A stretch of DNA of 6,992 nt from positions 1 to 6,992 of the forward strand of contig CANLJW010000046.1 in NCBI GenBank assembly GCA_947491605.1. The letters are read 5' to 3'. Made by a program: the position numbers and the translations under genes. The notes under the pieces were generated by a model that worked only from the letters and a program-made list of their open reading frames with translations, was not told where the DNA came from and did not search any database. The stretch is from UBA7398 sp947491605. GTDB lineage: Bacteria; Actinomycetota; Actinomycetes; Nanopelagicales; Nanopelagicaceae. Every line of letters starts with the position of its first letter. The stretch's first letter is position 1. Shown here one piece after another: positions 1-4,984 of this stretch.

Positions 1-55
1 TGGCCATGGTGATGGCCATGAGAGTGAACCTGACTCTTTTCTGAGGATAAAGTCT
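1..55 (-). other. Downstream end of the cbiMN operon; possible start of next gene
   Basis: These bases follow the stop of the PDGLE gene on the minus strand. In one frame an ATG at 19 would start a protein reading MAITMA, with a weak AGG about 9 nt upstream. Another frame stays open and reads a histidine-rich stretch, HSHGHHHG, but has no visible start codon. In cbiMNQO-type operons a CbiQ or CbiO gene normally follows here. The stretch is too short to choose a frame or a product. Confidence 0.25.
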
Positions 56-361
56 CTATTTGCTTGCGCCATTCTTGCGTCGCAGAATCAAGAAGAGCCC
101 TGAAGAAACACCTGCGGTGGCGAGTACGCCAATGACTCCGGCTGCTCCCGTGGAAAGCCGTTCATTCTCAACACCCTTTACTCCATAGTCAGCAAGCAAT
201 CCATCTGAATTTGTATGTTCTTTGGCATTTTCCAGGAAACCAATATCTTCAGCTACTTTTTCAAGTCCGTCTGGGCTAGAGGATGCATAGTTTGAGACAA
301 CCCCTGCTAGCAATAGCGATAGAGCAAACCCAGCAATAATGAATTTATTTTGTTTTTTCAT
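56..361 (-). CDS. PDGLE-domain protein, CbiN/NikN-like ECF transporter component
   Basis: A 101-residue membrane protein, probably the small accessory subunit paired with CbiM in a nickel or cobalt ECF importer. The layout is typical of the family: an N-terminal hydrophobic helix (about residues 8-25), the diagnostic PDGLE motif at about 30-34 followed by an acidic extracytoplasmic segment, and a second helix (about 72-92) ending in a basic tail (RRKNGASK). The family is known to act with CbiM and to be needed for metal uptake. Its ATG overlaps the TGA of cbiM (ATGA), so the two are probably translationally coupled. A weak GAG lies about 7 nt upstream. The metal cannot be decided from this subunit. 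Confidence 0.85.
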   Translation of the reverse strand: MKKQNKFIIAGFALSLLLAGVVSNYASSSPDGLEKVAEDIGFLENAKEHTNSDGLLADYGVKGVENERLSTGAAGVIGVLATAGVSSGLFLILRRKNGASK

Positions 362-1035
362 TTATTTACTCGCGTCTCTAGTAAATGTGTAGTTCCTTTG
401 TAGCCATAGACAAGATCAGAACGGCTAGCCATCACTGCTCCTACAGCTAGTGCTGTGATAACTCCTTCACCAATTCCTATAAGAAAGTGGGTTCCAAGCA
501 TGGCTGTGAGTACTTGTGAAATAGAGAATGTCGCAGTTCCGCCGATTGCATACTGGAGGACAAATCCTGCGGCAGCACATGGAACTGAGATTAATCCTGC
601 AAGAAAAGTAGCGATTGATATCGAAGACTTATTTTTTGGTAGAAATTTCTTAACGAGGATGAAAATGAGGTAACCAACCCACACTCCGACTAAAGACATG
701 TTGAAGATGTTGAGTCCGAGTGCGGTTAATCCTCCATCAGCAAAGAGCAAGGCTTGCATCAGCAAGACAACAGTCAGTGCCAGCGATGCTGCCCACGGAC
801 CTACAAGAACTGCAGCAAGGGCTCCACCCAGTAAGTGGCCACTTGTTCCAGCAGCGACTGGGAAATTGAGCATCTGCACAGCAAAGATAAATGTTGCTGT
901 AAGTCCAGCAAGCGGAGCGGTCTTCTCATCGAGGGAGGATCTAGCCCCCTTGAGTGAGATAGCCACACCAGTTGCAGCTAATCCAGCAAAGGCGACAGAG
1001 GTAGGAATGTCAATGAAGCCATCAGGAATATGCAT
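358..1035 (-). CDS. cbiM: CbiM/NikM nickel or cobalt ECF transporter S component
   Basis: A 225-residue polytopic membrane protein, the substrate-binding subunit of an ECF-type Ni2+/Co2+ importer that works with CbiN, CbiQ and the ATPase CbiO. The start is the ATG giving MHIPDGF, the canonical CbiM N-terminus; a TTG two codons upstream is unlikely because the AAAGGG ribosome-binding site sits 6 nt before the ATG. In NikM structures the metal is bound by Met1, His2 and His67. Here His2 is present and the His of GTSGHLLGG falls exactly at 67, which supports both the family and the start. Hydrophobic segments fill about 12-30, 43-60, 70-100, 108-130, 142-170 and 178-205. It is the first gene of the operon, with a Nur/Fur-like box just upstream. 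Nickel is somewhat favoured by that box, but cobalt is possible. Confidence 0.93.
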   Translation of the reverse strand: MHIPDGFIDIPTSVAFAGLAATGVAISLKGARSSLDEKTAPLAGLTATFIFAVQMLNFPVAAGTSGHLLGGALAAVLVGPWAASLALTVVLLMQALLFADGGLTALGLNIFNMSLVGVWVGYLIFILVKKFLPKNKSSISIATFLAGLISVPCAAAGFVLQYAIGGTATFSISQVLTAMLGTHFLIGIGEGVITALAVGAVMASRSDLVYGYKGTTHLLETRVNK

Positions 1036-1052
1036 GGTCAACCCTTTCTAGA

Positions 1053-1067
1053 TGCAAATGATTCGCA
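1053..1067 (-). promoter_or_regulatory. Nur/Fur-family operator-like palindrome upstream of cbiM
   Basis: On the minus strand the sequence is TGCGAATCATTTGCA, a 15-bp palindrome with one mismatch per half-site. With one flanking base it fits the published Streptomyces Nur (nickel regulator) pattern tTGCaa-N5-ttGCAA as TTGCGA-N5-TTGCAT. It lies 17 bp upstream of the cbiM ATG, between a possible -10 (TAGTAT) and the ribosome-binding site, where a bound repressor would block transcription. Zur and Fur boxes are related, so the metal is not settled by the site. Confidence 0.55.
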
Positions 1068-1114
1068 AGAAGAGGATACTAACCGAGAATTTACGCCCAA
1101 GCGAGTTGAAATAA

Positions 1115-1126
1115 CCACGAGCGTGG
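1115..1126. promoter_or_regulatory. Short palindrome in the divergent cbiM / 47-codon ORF spacer
   Basis: CCACGAGCGTGG is symmetric except for its two central bases and lies within a wider TAAC...GTTA frame (1112-1134). The position, between divergent genes, suits an operator, but no known consensus is recognised. The rest of the 1042-1176 spacer holds the Nur-like box and nothing else that I can identify. Confidence 0.2.
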
Positions 1127-1176
1127 GGGCGTTAGGTCTACAGTGCAGGAATCTCGAGCAGCTGGGGGGTCTTTAG

Positions 1177-1320
1177 ATGAGTGATGATGAAGGCCAGGAT
1201 GATCTCGTTACTGAGGAGATGCTCTGGGATCGCATCCCTGAGGTCCACGGTGAAGAGCGAGCCAATACCTATTACGAACTCTCTGCCCGCATCTTTGCCC
1301 TCAAACTAAAACAAAGCTAA
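1177..1320 (+). CDS. 47-residue acidic protein, possibly the truncated 5' end of a longer gene
   Basis: An ATG preceded by GGGGGGT at a 6-nt spacing opens a 47-codon frame: an acidic start (MSDDEGQDDL), then TEEMLWDRIPEVHGEERA and NTYYELSARIFA, then a lysine-rich tail LKLKQS and TAA. The TYYELSARIFA stretch looks like the first helix of a TPR-like repeat, which would normally continue into further repeats. Here the frame stops 2 bp before the conserved repeat of copy 1. I infer that a longer gene was cut by the array and given a new short C-terminus. It may instead be an intact small protein. No family is confidently recognised. Confidence 0.5.
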   Translation: MSDDEGQDDLVTEEMLWDRIPEVHGEERANTYYELSARIFALKLKQS

Positions 1321-1358
1321 ACAAAGAGTCGCCCTATAAGCCGGAAAGTTTTAGTTTG
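1302..1358. terminator. 11-bp inverted repeat enclosing rnpB-like repeat copy 1
   Basis: CAAACTAAAAC at 1302-1312 is the exact reverse complement of GTTTTAGTTTG at 1348-1358. The 35-base interval between them holds the whole copy 1 repeat. The arms contain the last codons of the 47-codon ORF on plus and the stop of the DoxX-like gene on minus. On plus the right arm is followed by GCTTTTTCTT, so it could terminate plus-strand transcription, although the stem is AT-rich and the loop long. Confidence 0.35.
1323..1345 (-). repeat. rnpB 3'-end-like repeat, copy 1
   Basis: This copy matches the common 23-bp repeat (begins GAAGAGTCGCCC, ends AAGCCGGA on plus) except for its first base, AAAGAG instead of GAAGAG. 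On the minus strand it reads as the end of RNase P RNA. It is the leftmost copy and marks the junction with the 47-codon ORF and the cbiM region. It has no adjacent terminator hairpin of the type seen at copies 3, 5 and 6, and no TGCCC cluster. Confidence 0.8.
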
Positions 1359-1800
1359 GCTTTTTCTTCCAAAGTGAACCTAGGAATAAAACTAAAAGCA
1401 GATAAAGGGATGCCCCATTTAGCGCTTCACCGGGTGGTGTTCCTGTGGTCGTTAAACTCATCTGCTGTCCAGCAACAAAACGCAAGATTGGATCAAGAAT
1501 AAGAGTTAGCAATATCAATGGAGTCAATCCTGGGTAACGGAAAAACAATACAAGCAGAAGAACGGCAAGAATGAGTTGTATTGCGCCCCATTGGTGAAAA
1601 ATCGCAATGATGTTGTTTCCGCCATCAACCGAAGTATCAATGCCAGCGATGCTCTGAGCGCCACCATCAGCTGCGAAGAGGTGAATGCAACTGCGAGCAA
1701 CCATCACGGACATGTAGAGAAAAGCAATTAAACGAACTATGCGAGATCCCTCATACCTTGAAGTATTTTTGGGAAATACCTTTTTGAAATCAAACTTCAT
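1351..1800 (-). CDS. Four-helix integral membrane protein, DoxX/DUF4345-like
   Basis: A 149-residue hydrophobic protein with about four membrane segments (roughly residues 23-44, 70-88, 90-112 and 128-143), a basic amphipathic N-terminus (KFDFKKVFPKNTSR) and a lysine-rich C-terminus (WKKKPN). Size and helix layout resemble DoxX or DUF4345 small membrane proteins, but no diagnostic residues are seen, so the family is tentative and the function unknown. The ATG lies 8 nt after the stop of the LmeA-like gene. TATAGT, which contains that stop, lies 7 nt before the ATG, so it could be both co-transcribed and made from its own leaderless promoter. No Shine-Dalgarno is seen. Confidence 0.7.
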   Translation of the reverse strand: MKFDFKKVFPKNTSRYEGSRIVRLIAFLYMSVMVARSCIHLFAADGGAQSIAGIDTSVDGGNNIIAIFHQWGAIQLILAVLLLVLFFRYPGLTPLILLTLILDPILRFVAGQQMSLTTTGTPPGEALNGASLYLLLVLFLGSLWKKKPN

Positions 1801-1808
1801 AGGTCCAA

Positions 1809-2477
1809 CTATAAACCAGATCCGAGATTTCCAAGTTGAATGTTGTTGCCGAACATTTTTACAGACAGCCCCTTGCTGCTGAGTGAAACAGATTGAACCT
1901 TAAGCCCCGTAGGTGGTGTCAGACTTCTTTGGCTATTTCTTTTAATTTGATTTTGAAGATCGGCCGGCAATGATGAAGCAGGGATTTGATTGCCCAAGAT
2001 AGAAACACTCTGAAGTTCAAAATAAAGCTGGCTATTTGAGTACTTTGGAATCAGAATCGCTGTACCCATTCCACCTGCTCCTGCAGACACCTGCAGAGTG
2101 TTCCCCACAATTTGTGCATCATTGAATTCGGATGACTGTGTAATTGTCGATGCAGGAATAGTGGCCGTTACTTCCAAAGAGCCAACCAGCGTTGGTTTTG
2201 CTTTACTGATACTTGATACGGATATATTTAGCGAAGTCTTAGTACCGCTCTCTTTAAGAGCAAAACTCTTGATGTTTATCTCTGCAGATTTAATTGAATC
2301 GGATGTGAGATTACTCGGTACATCTGCCAGTGGAACAGAGGCGCTAACACCTGAAGCATTGGGCATCTCTCGCTGAACCTTTGAAGTGATTTGCGATGAT
2401 ATATATTGTTGAACTCCGATTACCCCACCCAAGAAAACAAATACAGTTGCCGAAATTGCAATAATTTTTATTTTCAT
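1809..2477 (-). CDS. DUF2993 / LmeA-like exported protein
   Basis: A 222-residue protein with an N-terminal signal anchor or signal peptide (KIKIIAISATVFVFLGGVIG, about residues 2-21) and a long serine-rich extracytoplasmic domain of alternating beta strands. The ending GLKVQSVSLSSKGLSVKMFG (about 191-210) is the characteristic closing strand pair of DUF2993, the family of mycobacterial LmeA, which binds phosphoinositides and supports mannan elongation in the cell envelope. The family is essentially actinobacterial. A -10-like TAGGTT lies 6 nt before the ATG. It is the promoter-proximal gene of the copy 1-copy 2 unit and is followed 8 nt later by the DoxX-like gene. The envelope role is inferred from the family, not shown here. 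Confidence 0.75.
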   Translation of the reverse strand: MKIKIIAISATVFVFLGGVIGVQQYISSQITSKVQREMPNASGVSASVPLADVPSNLTSDSIKSAEINIKSFALKESGTKTSLNISVSSISKAKPTLVGSLEVTATIPASTITQSSEFNDAQIVGNTLQVSAGAGGMGTAILIPKYSNSQLYFELQSVSILGNQIPASSLPADLQNQIKRNSQRSLTPPTGLKVQSVSLSSKGLSVKMFGNNIQLGNLGSGL

Positions 2478-2548
2478 TAGAGGAACCTATCTGCTCAAAT
2501 TCTTCAAATCGATAACCACTGGTGTGAATACCCTGTGAATTTAGAAAA

Positions 2549-2571
2549 GAAGAGTCGTCCTAAAAGCCCGA
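2549..2571 (-). repeat. rnpB 3'-end-like repeat, copy 2 (diverged)
   Basis: It matches the common repeat at 20 of 23 positions (GTCGTCC for GTCGCCC, TAAAAG for TATAAG, CCCGA for CCGGA). It is the most diverged of the copies aligning over the full length, so possibly an old or inactive site. It lies between the ABM-fold gene and the LmeA-like gene. Confidence 0.75.
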
Positions 2572-2583
2572 AGAAAGACTCTT
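2550..2583 (-). terminator. Terminator-like hairpin using half of copy 2
   Basis: On the minus strand AAGAGTC, beginning within the TAA stop of the ABM-fold gene, pairs with GACTCTT inside copy 2 across a ~20-nt loop, followed by CTTTTCTAAATT. The stem is only 7 bp, so it is a weak candidate, but its position directly at the stop codon is right. Confidence 0.4.
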
Positions 2584-2887
2584 ATGCTTCAAAGCCATAA
2601 TCTCGGAGCACTTCACAGACTTGAACTGAGTACTCCTCGTAGAAGGAATCTCGACCCAATTGTTGGGCCATTTTGTGGTCATCTAAGTTCTTCCACTGAG
2701 AAATTGCCTCTAAAGAAGTGAAATACGAAATAGTTACTCCGTCACGACTTGTTGCGTCCCGAAAACCGAAATGATGTTCATAGCCATCTATTGTCTTTAC
2801 TAAGGACTCCATATTTTCAGACCACTCGGAATACAACTTCCCATCGTCTAATTTGCGAGTAGAGCGGAAGATAACTACGTAGGACAT
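2582..2887 (-). CDS. Small ABM-fold (antibiotic biosynthesis monooxygenase-like) protein
   Basis: A 101-residue soluble protein of the dimeric alpha-beta barrel type. It opens with a hydrophobic strand (MSYVVIFRSTR), has a middle helix (about 20-35), a GYEHHFGFRD strand turn, a strand and helix with WKNLDDHKMAQQLGR (about 65-79), and the family's closing YSVQVCEVLRDYGF, close to the usual VxxVxRxYxF ending. Some members are monooxygenases or haem degraders; many have no known substrate. I start it at the ATG giving MSYVV, because the 38 extra codons upstream would run through the terminator and TGCCC cluster. CAGAAT lies 6 nt before this ATG and overlaps the last TGCCC motif. It is the only gene in the copy 2-copy 3 unit. 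Confidence 0.75.
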   Translation of the reverse strand: MSYVVIFRSTRKLDDGKLYSEWSENMESLVKTIDGYEHHFGFRDATSRDGVTISYFTSLEAISQWKNLDDHKMAQQLGRDSFYEEYSVQVCEVLRDYGFEA

Positions 2888-2897
2888 AGGTATATTC

Positions 2898-2936
2898 TGC
2901 CCACGTTTTTGCCCACATGCCCACATTTTTGCCCAC
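2898..2936. repeat. TGCCCAC motif cluster linked to copy 3
   Basis: Four TGCCCAC motifs start at 2898, 2910, 2918 and 2930 (steps 12, 8, 12), with T-rich spacers. The first starts 133 bp left of the copy 3 repeat. The same arrangement with a different motif base is found next to copies 5 and 6. I interpret them as binding sites, most likely arm-type sites of a site-specific recombinase. Confidence 0.75.
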
Positions 2937-2984
2937 ATAAATTTATAAATTCTTGTTAGGTTGTGCAGAGAGTTGTAAAAGAAA

Positions 2985-3015
2985 AGTGACCATCTCCGCA
3001 CGGGAAATGGCCACT
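2985..3015 (-). terminator. Intrinsic terminator beside copy 3
   Basis: On the minus strand AGUGGCCAUUUCC pairs with GGAGAUGGUCACU over 13 bp with a 5-nt loop, followed by TTTCTTTT. Two of the pairs are G-U on minus and would be A-C mismatches on plus, so the minus strand is the functional one. It lies 15 nt past the rnpB-like end, where an rnpB terminator would be. Confidence 0.85.
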
Positions 3016-3030
3016 AATCACTAATTGGAA

Positions 3031-3053
3031 GAAGAGTCGCCCTATAAGCCGGA
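3031..3053 (-). repeat. rnpB 3'-end-like repeat, copy 3
   Basis: A full 23-bp copy, preceded on plus by CTAATTGGAA, which is shared with copy 6. On minus it is followed by a terminator hairpin (2985-3015) and a TGCCCAC cluster (2898-2936), the complete module. Confidence 0.85.
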
Positions 3054-3086
3054 AAGGTGCTTAATCTTTACGCCTGATAACAGGTC

Positions 3087-3092
3087 TACAAT
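3087..3092 (+). promoter_or_regulatory. -10 element for the DUF418 gene
   Basis: TACAAT ends exactly 6 nt before the ATG at 3099, with no ribosome-binding site between. This places the transcript start at or next to the ATG, the leaderless arrangement common in actinobacteria. No good -35 is seen. Confidence 0.6.
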
Positions 3093-3098
3093 CAAACA

Positions 3099-4271
3099 AT
3101 GACAACACAGATTTCCAAAGCGAGAGATTCCGCTCCAGATGTTCTCCGAGGTTTTGCTCTTCTCGGAATAATCATGGTCAACCTTGCTTTCTTTTCCAAT
3201 GACCCCAGTGAGGGCATCGGCAAAGAATCAATGTCTGGAATAGGAAATTCGATAGCAGGATTCTTAGTTTTCACGCTTTTCGAAGGCAAATTCTTCCTTA
3301 TATTTTCCTTTCTCTTTGGATATAGCTCTCATTACATAATCGGCCATAATGGCAAGAACACGCCCCGTTGGATTAGACGTGCTGTTGTACTAATTATTTT
3401 TGGAGCACTCCACGGCTCACTCCTATGGCATGGCGACATTCTCTTTTTGTATGGATTCTTGGGGCTTATCCTCATCTTTTTTTTCAATCGCAGTGACAAG
3501 TGCATCAAGATTTGGGCAATTGCTACTTATGCTACTTTTTCATTATTAGCGTTTCTATTGGCTCTTCTTGGGCAGCTATACCCAGAGCCAATACAGAGCA
3601 ATCCAATTGCAGATAACTTCACTCTAGCTATGCGTTCAGGCAATTATTTCGATTCCATACCCGAACGTATATCTATTTGGACGCAGACAGTTGTAGCCGA
3701 ATTACTGATTCAAGGCACTCCAGTTTTTGTTGCTTTTCTGCTTGGTTTTCTGGCCGCTAGAAAGTCGGCGCTATCATCTGGGAGCAAAGCCCTCAGGCTA
3801 GGTGTGATGATTAAGTATGGTCTGGGTCTGGGATTACCCATTCAAGCTCTTGCAGGCATCATTTTTACAATTAATGAGAGCTCGGCTAATCGATCAGAAT
3901 CTCTGAACTTTTGGATGTTAGTAGTTTCGTTCATATTTGCTCCACTTTTGAGCATGGGATATATCGGTTTAATTCTTCGGGGGCTCAAAAAATCAAATAC
4001 ATGGCTAATGCGGTTGAGTTTCCCGGGTCGAATGTCGCTAACGAATTACATTTCACAATCACTTGTCTTGTCCCTTATTTACGGTCCTTGGGGTTTTGGC
4101 CTATTTCAAAAAATTGATTTCTGGAAATCTTTTGTGATCGCAATTCTGGTTTGGTCATCACTTCTATTCGTTTCCAAGTTATGGCTCACCAAATTTTCAA
4201 AAGGCCCAGCAGAATGGTTGCTTGGTCGACTTACGCAGAAAAGTAGAAGAGTCGCCCTAGATCGCCATTAG
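3099..4271 (+). CDS. DUF418-family polytopic membrane protein
   Basis: A 390-residue protein and the only plus-strand gene within the array. The N-terminus has the family signature (DSAPDVLRGFALLGIIMVN, about residues 10-28). About eight to ten hydrophobic segments follow, with the conserved LFGYSSHYI and RRAVVLIIFGALHG regions (about 72-107) and a C-terminal DUF418 block containing LTNYISQSLVLSLIYGPWGFGLF (about 313-335). DUF418 proteins (YeiB type) are widespread in the inner membrane; transport roles have been suggested but the function is unproven. The last codons (RRVALDRH) are read from partial repeat copy 4, so the C-terminus was apparently set by the array. An ATG 6 nt after TACAAT indicates leaderless translation. 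Confidence 0.88.
   Translation: MTTQISKARDSAPDVLRGFALLGIIMVNLAFFSNDPSEGIGKESMSGIGNSIAGFLVFTLFEGKFFLIFSFLFGYSSHYIIGHNGKNTPRWIRRAVVLIIFGALHGSLLWHGDILFLYGFLGLILIFFFNRSDKCIKIWAIATYATFSLLAFLLALLGQLYPEPIQSNPIADNFTLAMRSGNYFDSIPERISIWTQTVVAELLIQGTPVFVAFLLGFLAARKSALSSGSKALRLGVMIKYGLGLGLPIQALAGIIFTINESSANRSESLNFWMLVVSFIFAPLLSMGYIGLILRGLKKSNTWLMRLSFPGRMSLTNYISQSLVLSLIYGPWGFGLFQKIDFWKSFVIAILVWSSLLFVSKLWLTKFSKGPAEWLLGRLTQKSRRVALDRH
4246..4266 (-). repeat. Partial rnpB 3'-end-like repeat, copy 4
   Basis: Fourteen bases (GAAGAGTCGCCCTA) match the repeat exactly. The remainder is altered by one inserted base and a substitution (GATCGCC for TAAGCC). It lies within the last codons of the DUF418 gene and ends 10 bp before the TGCCCGT cluster of copy 5. 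It looks like a damaged attachment site. Confidence 0.65.
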
Positions 4272-4275
4272 AATC

Positions 4276-4314
4276 TGCCCGTTTTTCTGCCCGTTGCCCT
4301 ATTCATTTGCCCGT
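4276..4314. repeat. TGCCCGT motif cluster linked to copy 5
   Basis: Motifs start at 4276, 4288, 4295 and 4308 (steps 12, 7, 13). Three read TGCCCGT and the third reads TGCCCTA. The first starts 133 bp left of copy 5, the same distance as at copy 3, although the motif base after CCC is G rather than A. Confidence 0.75.
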
Positions 4315-4371
4315 TTTTTAGGCCAATTTGAAATCAGTTTTGTCAGAAATGATTCCAAAAGAAATAATGAA

Positions 4372-4398
4372 ACGAGGCGGGATTTTGTCCCGCCTCGT
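4372..4398 (-). terminator. Intrinsic terminator beside copy 5
   Basis: A perfect 11-bp GC-rich stem (ACGAGGCGGGA with TCCCGCCTCGT) and a 5-nt loop. On minus it is followed by TTCATTATTTCTTTT; on plus no T-run follows. It lies 10 nt past the rnpB-like end of copy 5. No gene lies in this stretch. Confidence 0.88.
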
Positions 4399-4408
4399 CT
4401 AATTCAAA

Positions 4409-4428
4409 GAAGAGTCGCCCTATAAGCC
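4409..4428 (-). repeat. rnpB 3'-end-like repeat, copy 5
   Basis: Twenty bases match exactly from GAAGAG to AAGCC; the last three (GGA) are replaced by TCA. It has a complete module on its left: terminator 4372-4398 and motif cluster 4276-4314. The 4272-4645 stretch carries no gene, only modules 5 and 6, partial copy 4 lying just to the left. Confidence 0.85.
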
Positions 4429-4446
4429 TCAACAATTAGCTGACAT

Positions 4447-4472
4447 ACAAACAACTTTGTGAAGTTATTTGT
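4447..4472. repeat. 10-bp inverted repeat between copies 5 and 6
   Basis: ACAAACAACT (4447-4456) and AGTTATTTGT (4463-4472) are inverted with one mismatch and a 6-base spacer. It lies just beyond the TGCCCAT cluster in a unit with no gene. It could be a recombinase or accessory-factor site or the remnant of a deleted cargo; neither can be shown. Confidence 0.35.
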
Positions 4473-4481
4473 GGTGAAATC

Positions 4482-4521
4482 TGCCCATAGAACTGCCCAT
4501 ATTTGCCCATCGATTCCCCAT
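4482..4521. repeat. TGCCCAT motif cluster linked to copy 6
   Basis: Motifs start at 4482, 4494, 4504 and 4515 (steps 12, 10, 11). Three read TGCCCAT and the last reads TCCCCAT. The first starts 136 bp left of copy 6. This is the third member of the cluster family, with a third variant of the motif. Confidence 0.72.
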
Positions 4522-4579
4522 AAAAACATCTAAATCTGCGACAGGTTATGTAACAACTTGTACAAACAAAATGCAGAAA

Positions 4580-4608
4580 GGTGAGCGCAGTTTCAACCTG
4601 CGCCCACC
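4580..4608 (-). terminator. Intrinsic terminator beside copy 6
   Basis: On minus GGUGGGCGCAG pairs with CUGCGCUCACC (11 bp including one G-U pair, 7-nt loop), followed by TTTCTGCATTTTGTTT. The G-U would be an A-C mismatch on plus, which again points to the minus strand. It also lies downstream of the TipAS gene and would end its transcript. Confidence 0.85.
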
Positions 4609-4617
4609 TAATTGGAA

Positions 4618-4640
4618 GAAGAGTCGCCCTATAAGCCGGA
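4618..4640 (-). repeat. rnpB 3'-end-like repeat, copy 6
   Basis: A full 23-bp copy, with CTAATTGGAA on its left as at copy 3 and a complete terminator and motif module. The stop codon of the TipAS gene is only 5 bp to its right. Confidence 0.87.
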
Positions 4641-4645
4641 TAGAT

Positions 4646-4978
4646 TCAAAGGTTTTTATCAGCCCAAATACAAACAGCATCGTAATGAAACTTGCCTAAC
4701 CCCTTCGCTATTTCCTCATAGTGGTCTCTATACGAGGACGGAAGGATGTAACTCATAGCAAGTGACTTATAAGCCTCTTTCGTTGGAGTCCAGAATTGAA
4801 GTATGAAATCGTAATGTTGCTTCACCAAAGCCTGAACGCTCTCATCCCCTGCTGGAACTCCCTCAGCCATTTTTGAAGCAAACTCAAATGTTAATTCACC
4901 GAAGACTTGAGTAAATTTCTGCTCTTCTTCTTTTGAATAGTTGTTCTGATATTGCTCGGAATGGAAACCAAATTTCAT
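4646..4978 (-). CDS. Stand-alone TipAS antibiotic-recognition domain protein
   Basis: A 110-residue, mostly helical soluble protein. The first part (MKFGFHSEQYQNNYSKEEEQ) and middle helices (about 23-42 and 47-65) lead into VKQHYDFILQFWTPTKEAYKSLAMSYILPSSYRDHYEEIAKGLGKFHYDAV, which has the TipAS pattern (VxxHxxxLxxF, then LAxxYxxDxxxxxxYExIaxGLaxYxxdA). In Streptomyces TipA this domain follows a MerR DNA-binding domain and traps thiopeptides. Here no MerR part is present, so it may be a free drug-binding protein like TipAS itself. TATACT lies 6 nt before the ATG (leaderless). The gene fills almost the whole 353-bp unit between copies 6 and 7, like an integron-style one-gene cassette. Confidence 0.8.
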   Translation of the reverse strand: MKFGFHSEQYQNNYSKEEEQKFTQVFGELTFEFASKMAEGVPAGDESVQALVKQHYDFILQFWTPTKEAYKSLAMSYILPSSYRDHYEEIAKGLGKFHYDAVCIWADKNL

Positions 4979-4984
4979 GAGTGA

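Noticed and set aside
1036..1041. TTG start two codons upstream for cbiM
   Set aside because: It would leave no space after the ribosome-binding site and would displace the conserved Met1-His2 metal ligands.
455..1051. Plus-strand ORFs of 72 and 117 codons opposite cbiM
   Set aside because: They are antisense to a clear CbiM, have low-complexity composition and no ribosome-binding sites.
1042..1176. Cobalamin riboswitch upstream of cbiM
   Set aside because: No B12-box (GCCACTG-type) or associated helices seen; the spacer is short and contains a protein-type palindrome.
2098..2376. Plus-strand 92-codon ORF opposite the LmeA-like gene
   Set aside because: Antisense to a gene with signal peptide and family motif; no start signal of its own.
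2888..3001. N-terminal extension of the ABM-fold protein (start at 3001)
   Set aside because: The extra 38 codons cross the terminator hairpin and the TGCCC cluster and do not look like an ABM N-terminus.
3092..3289. Minus-strand 65-codon ORF opposite the DUF418 start
   Set aside because: Overlaps the conserved DUF418 N-terminus and shows no family features.
3911..4117. Plus-strand 68-codon ORF in another frame of the DUF418 gene
   Set aside because: Lies wholly within DUF418 coding sequence and has no supporting start signal.
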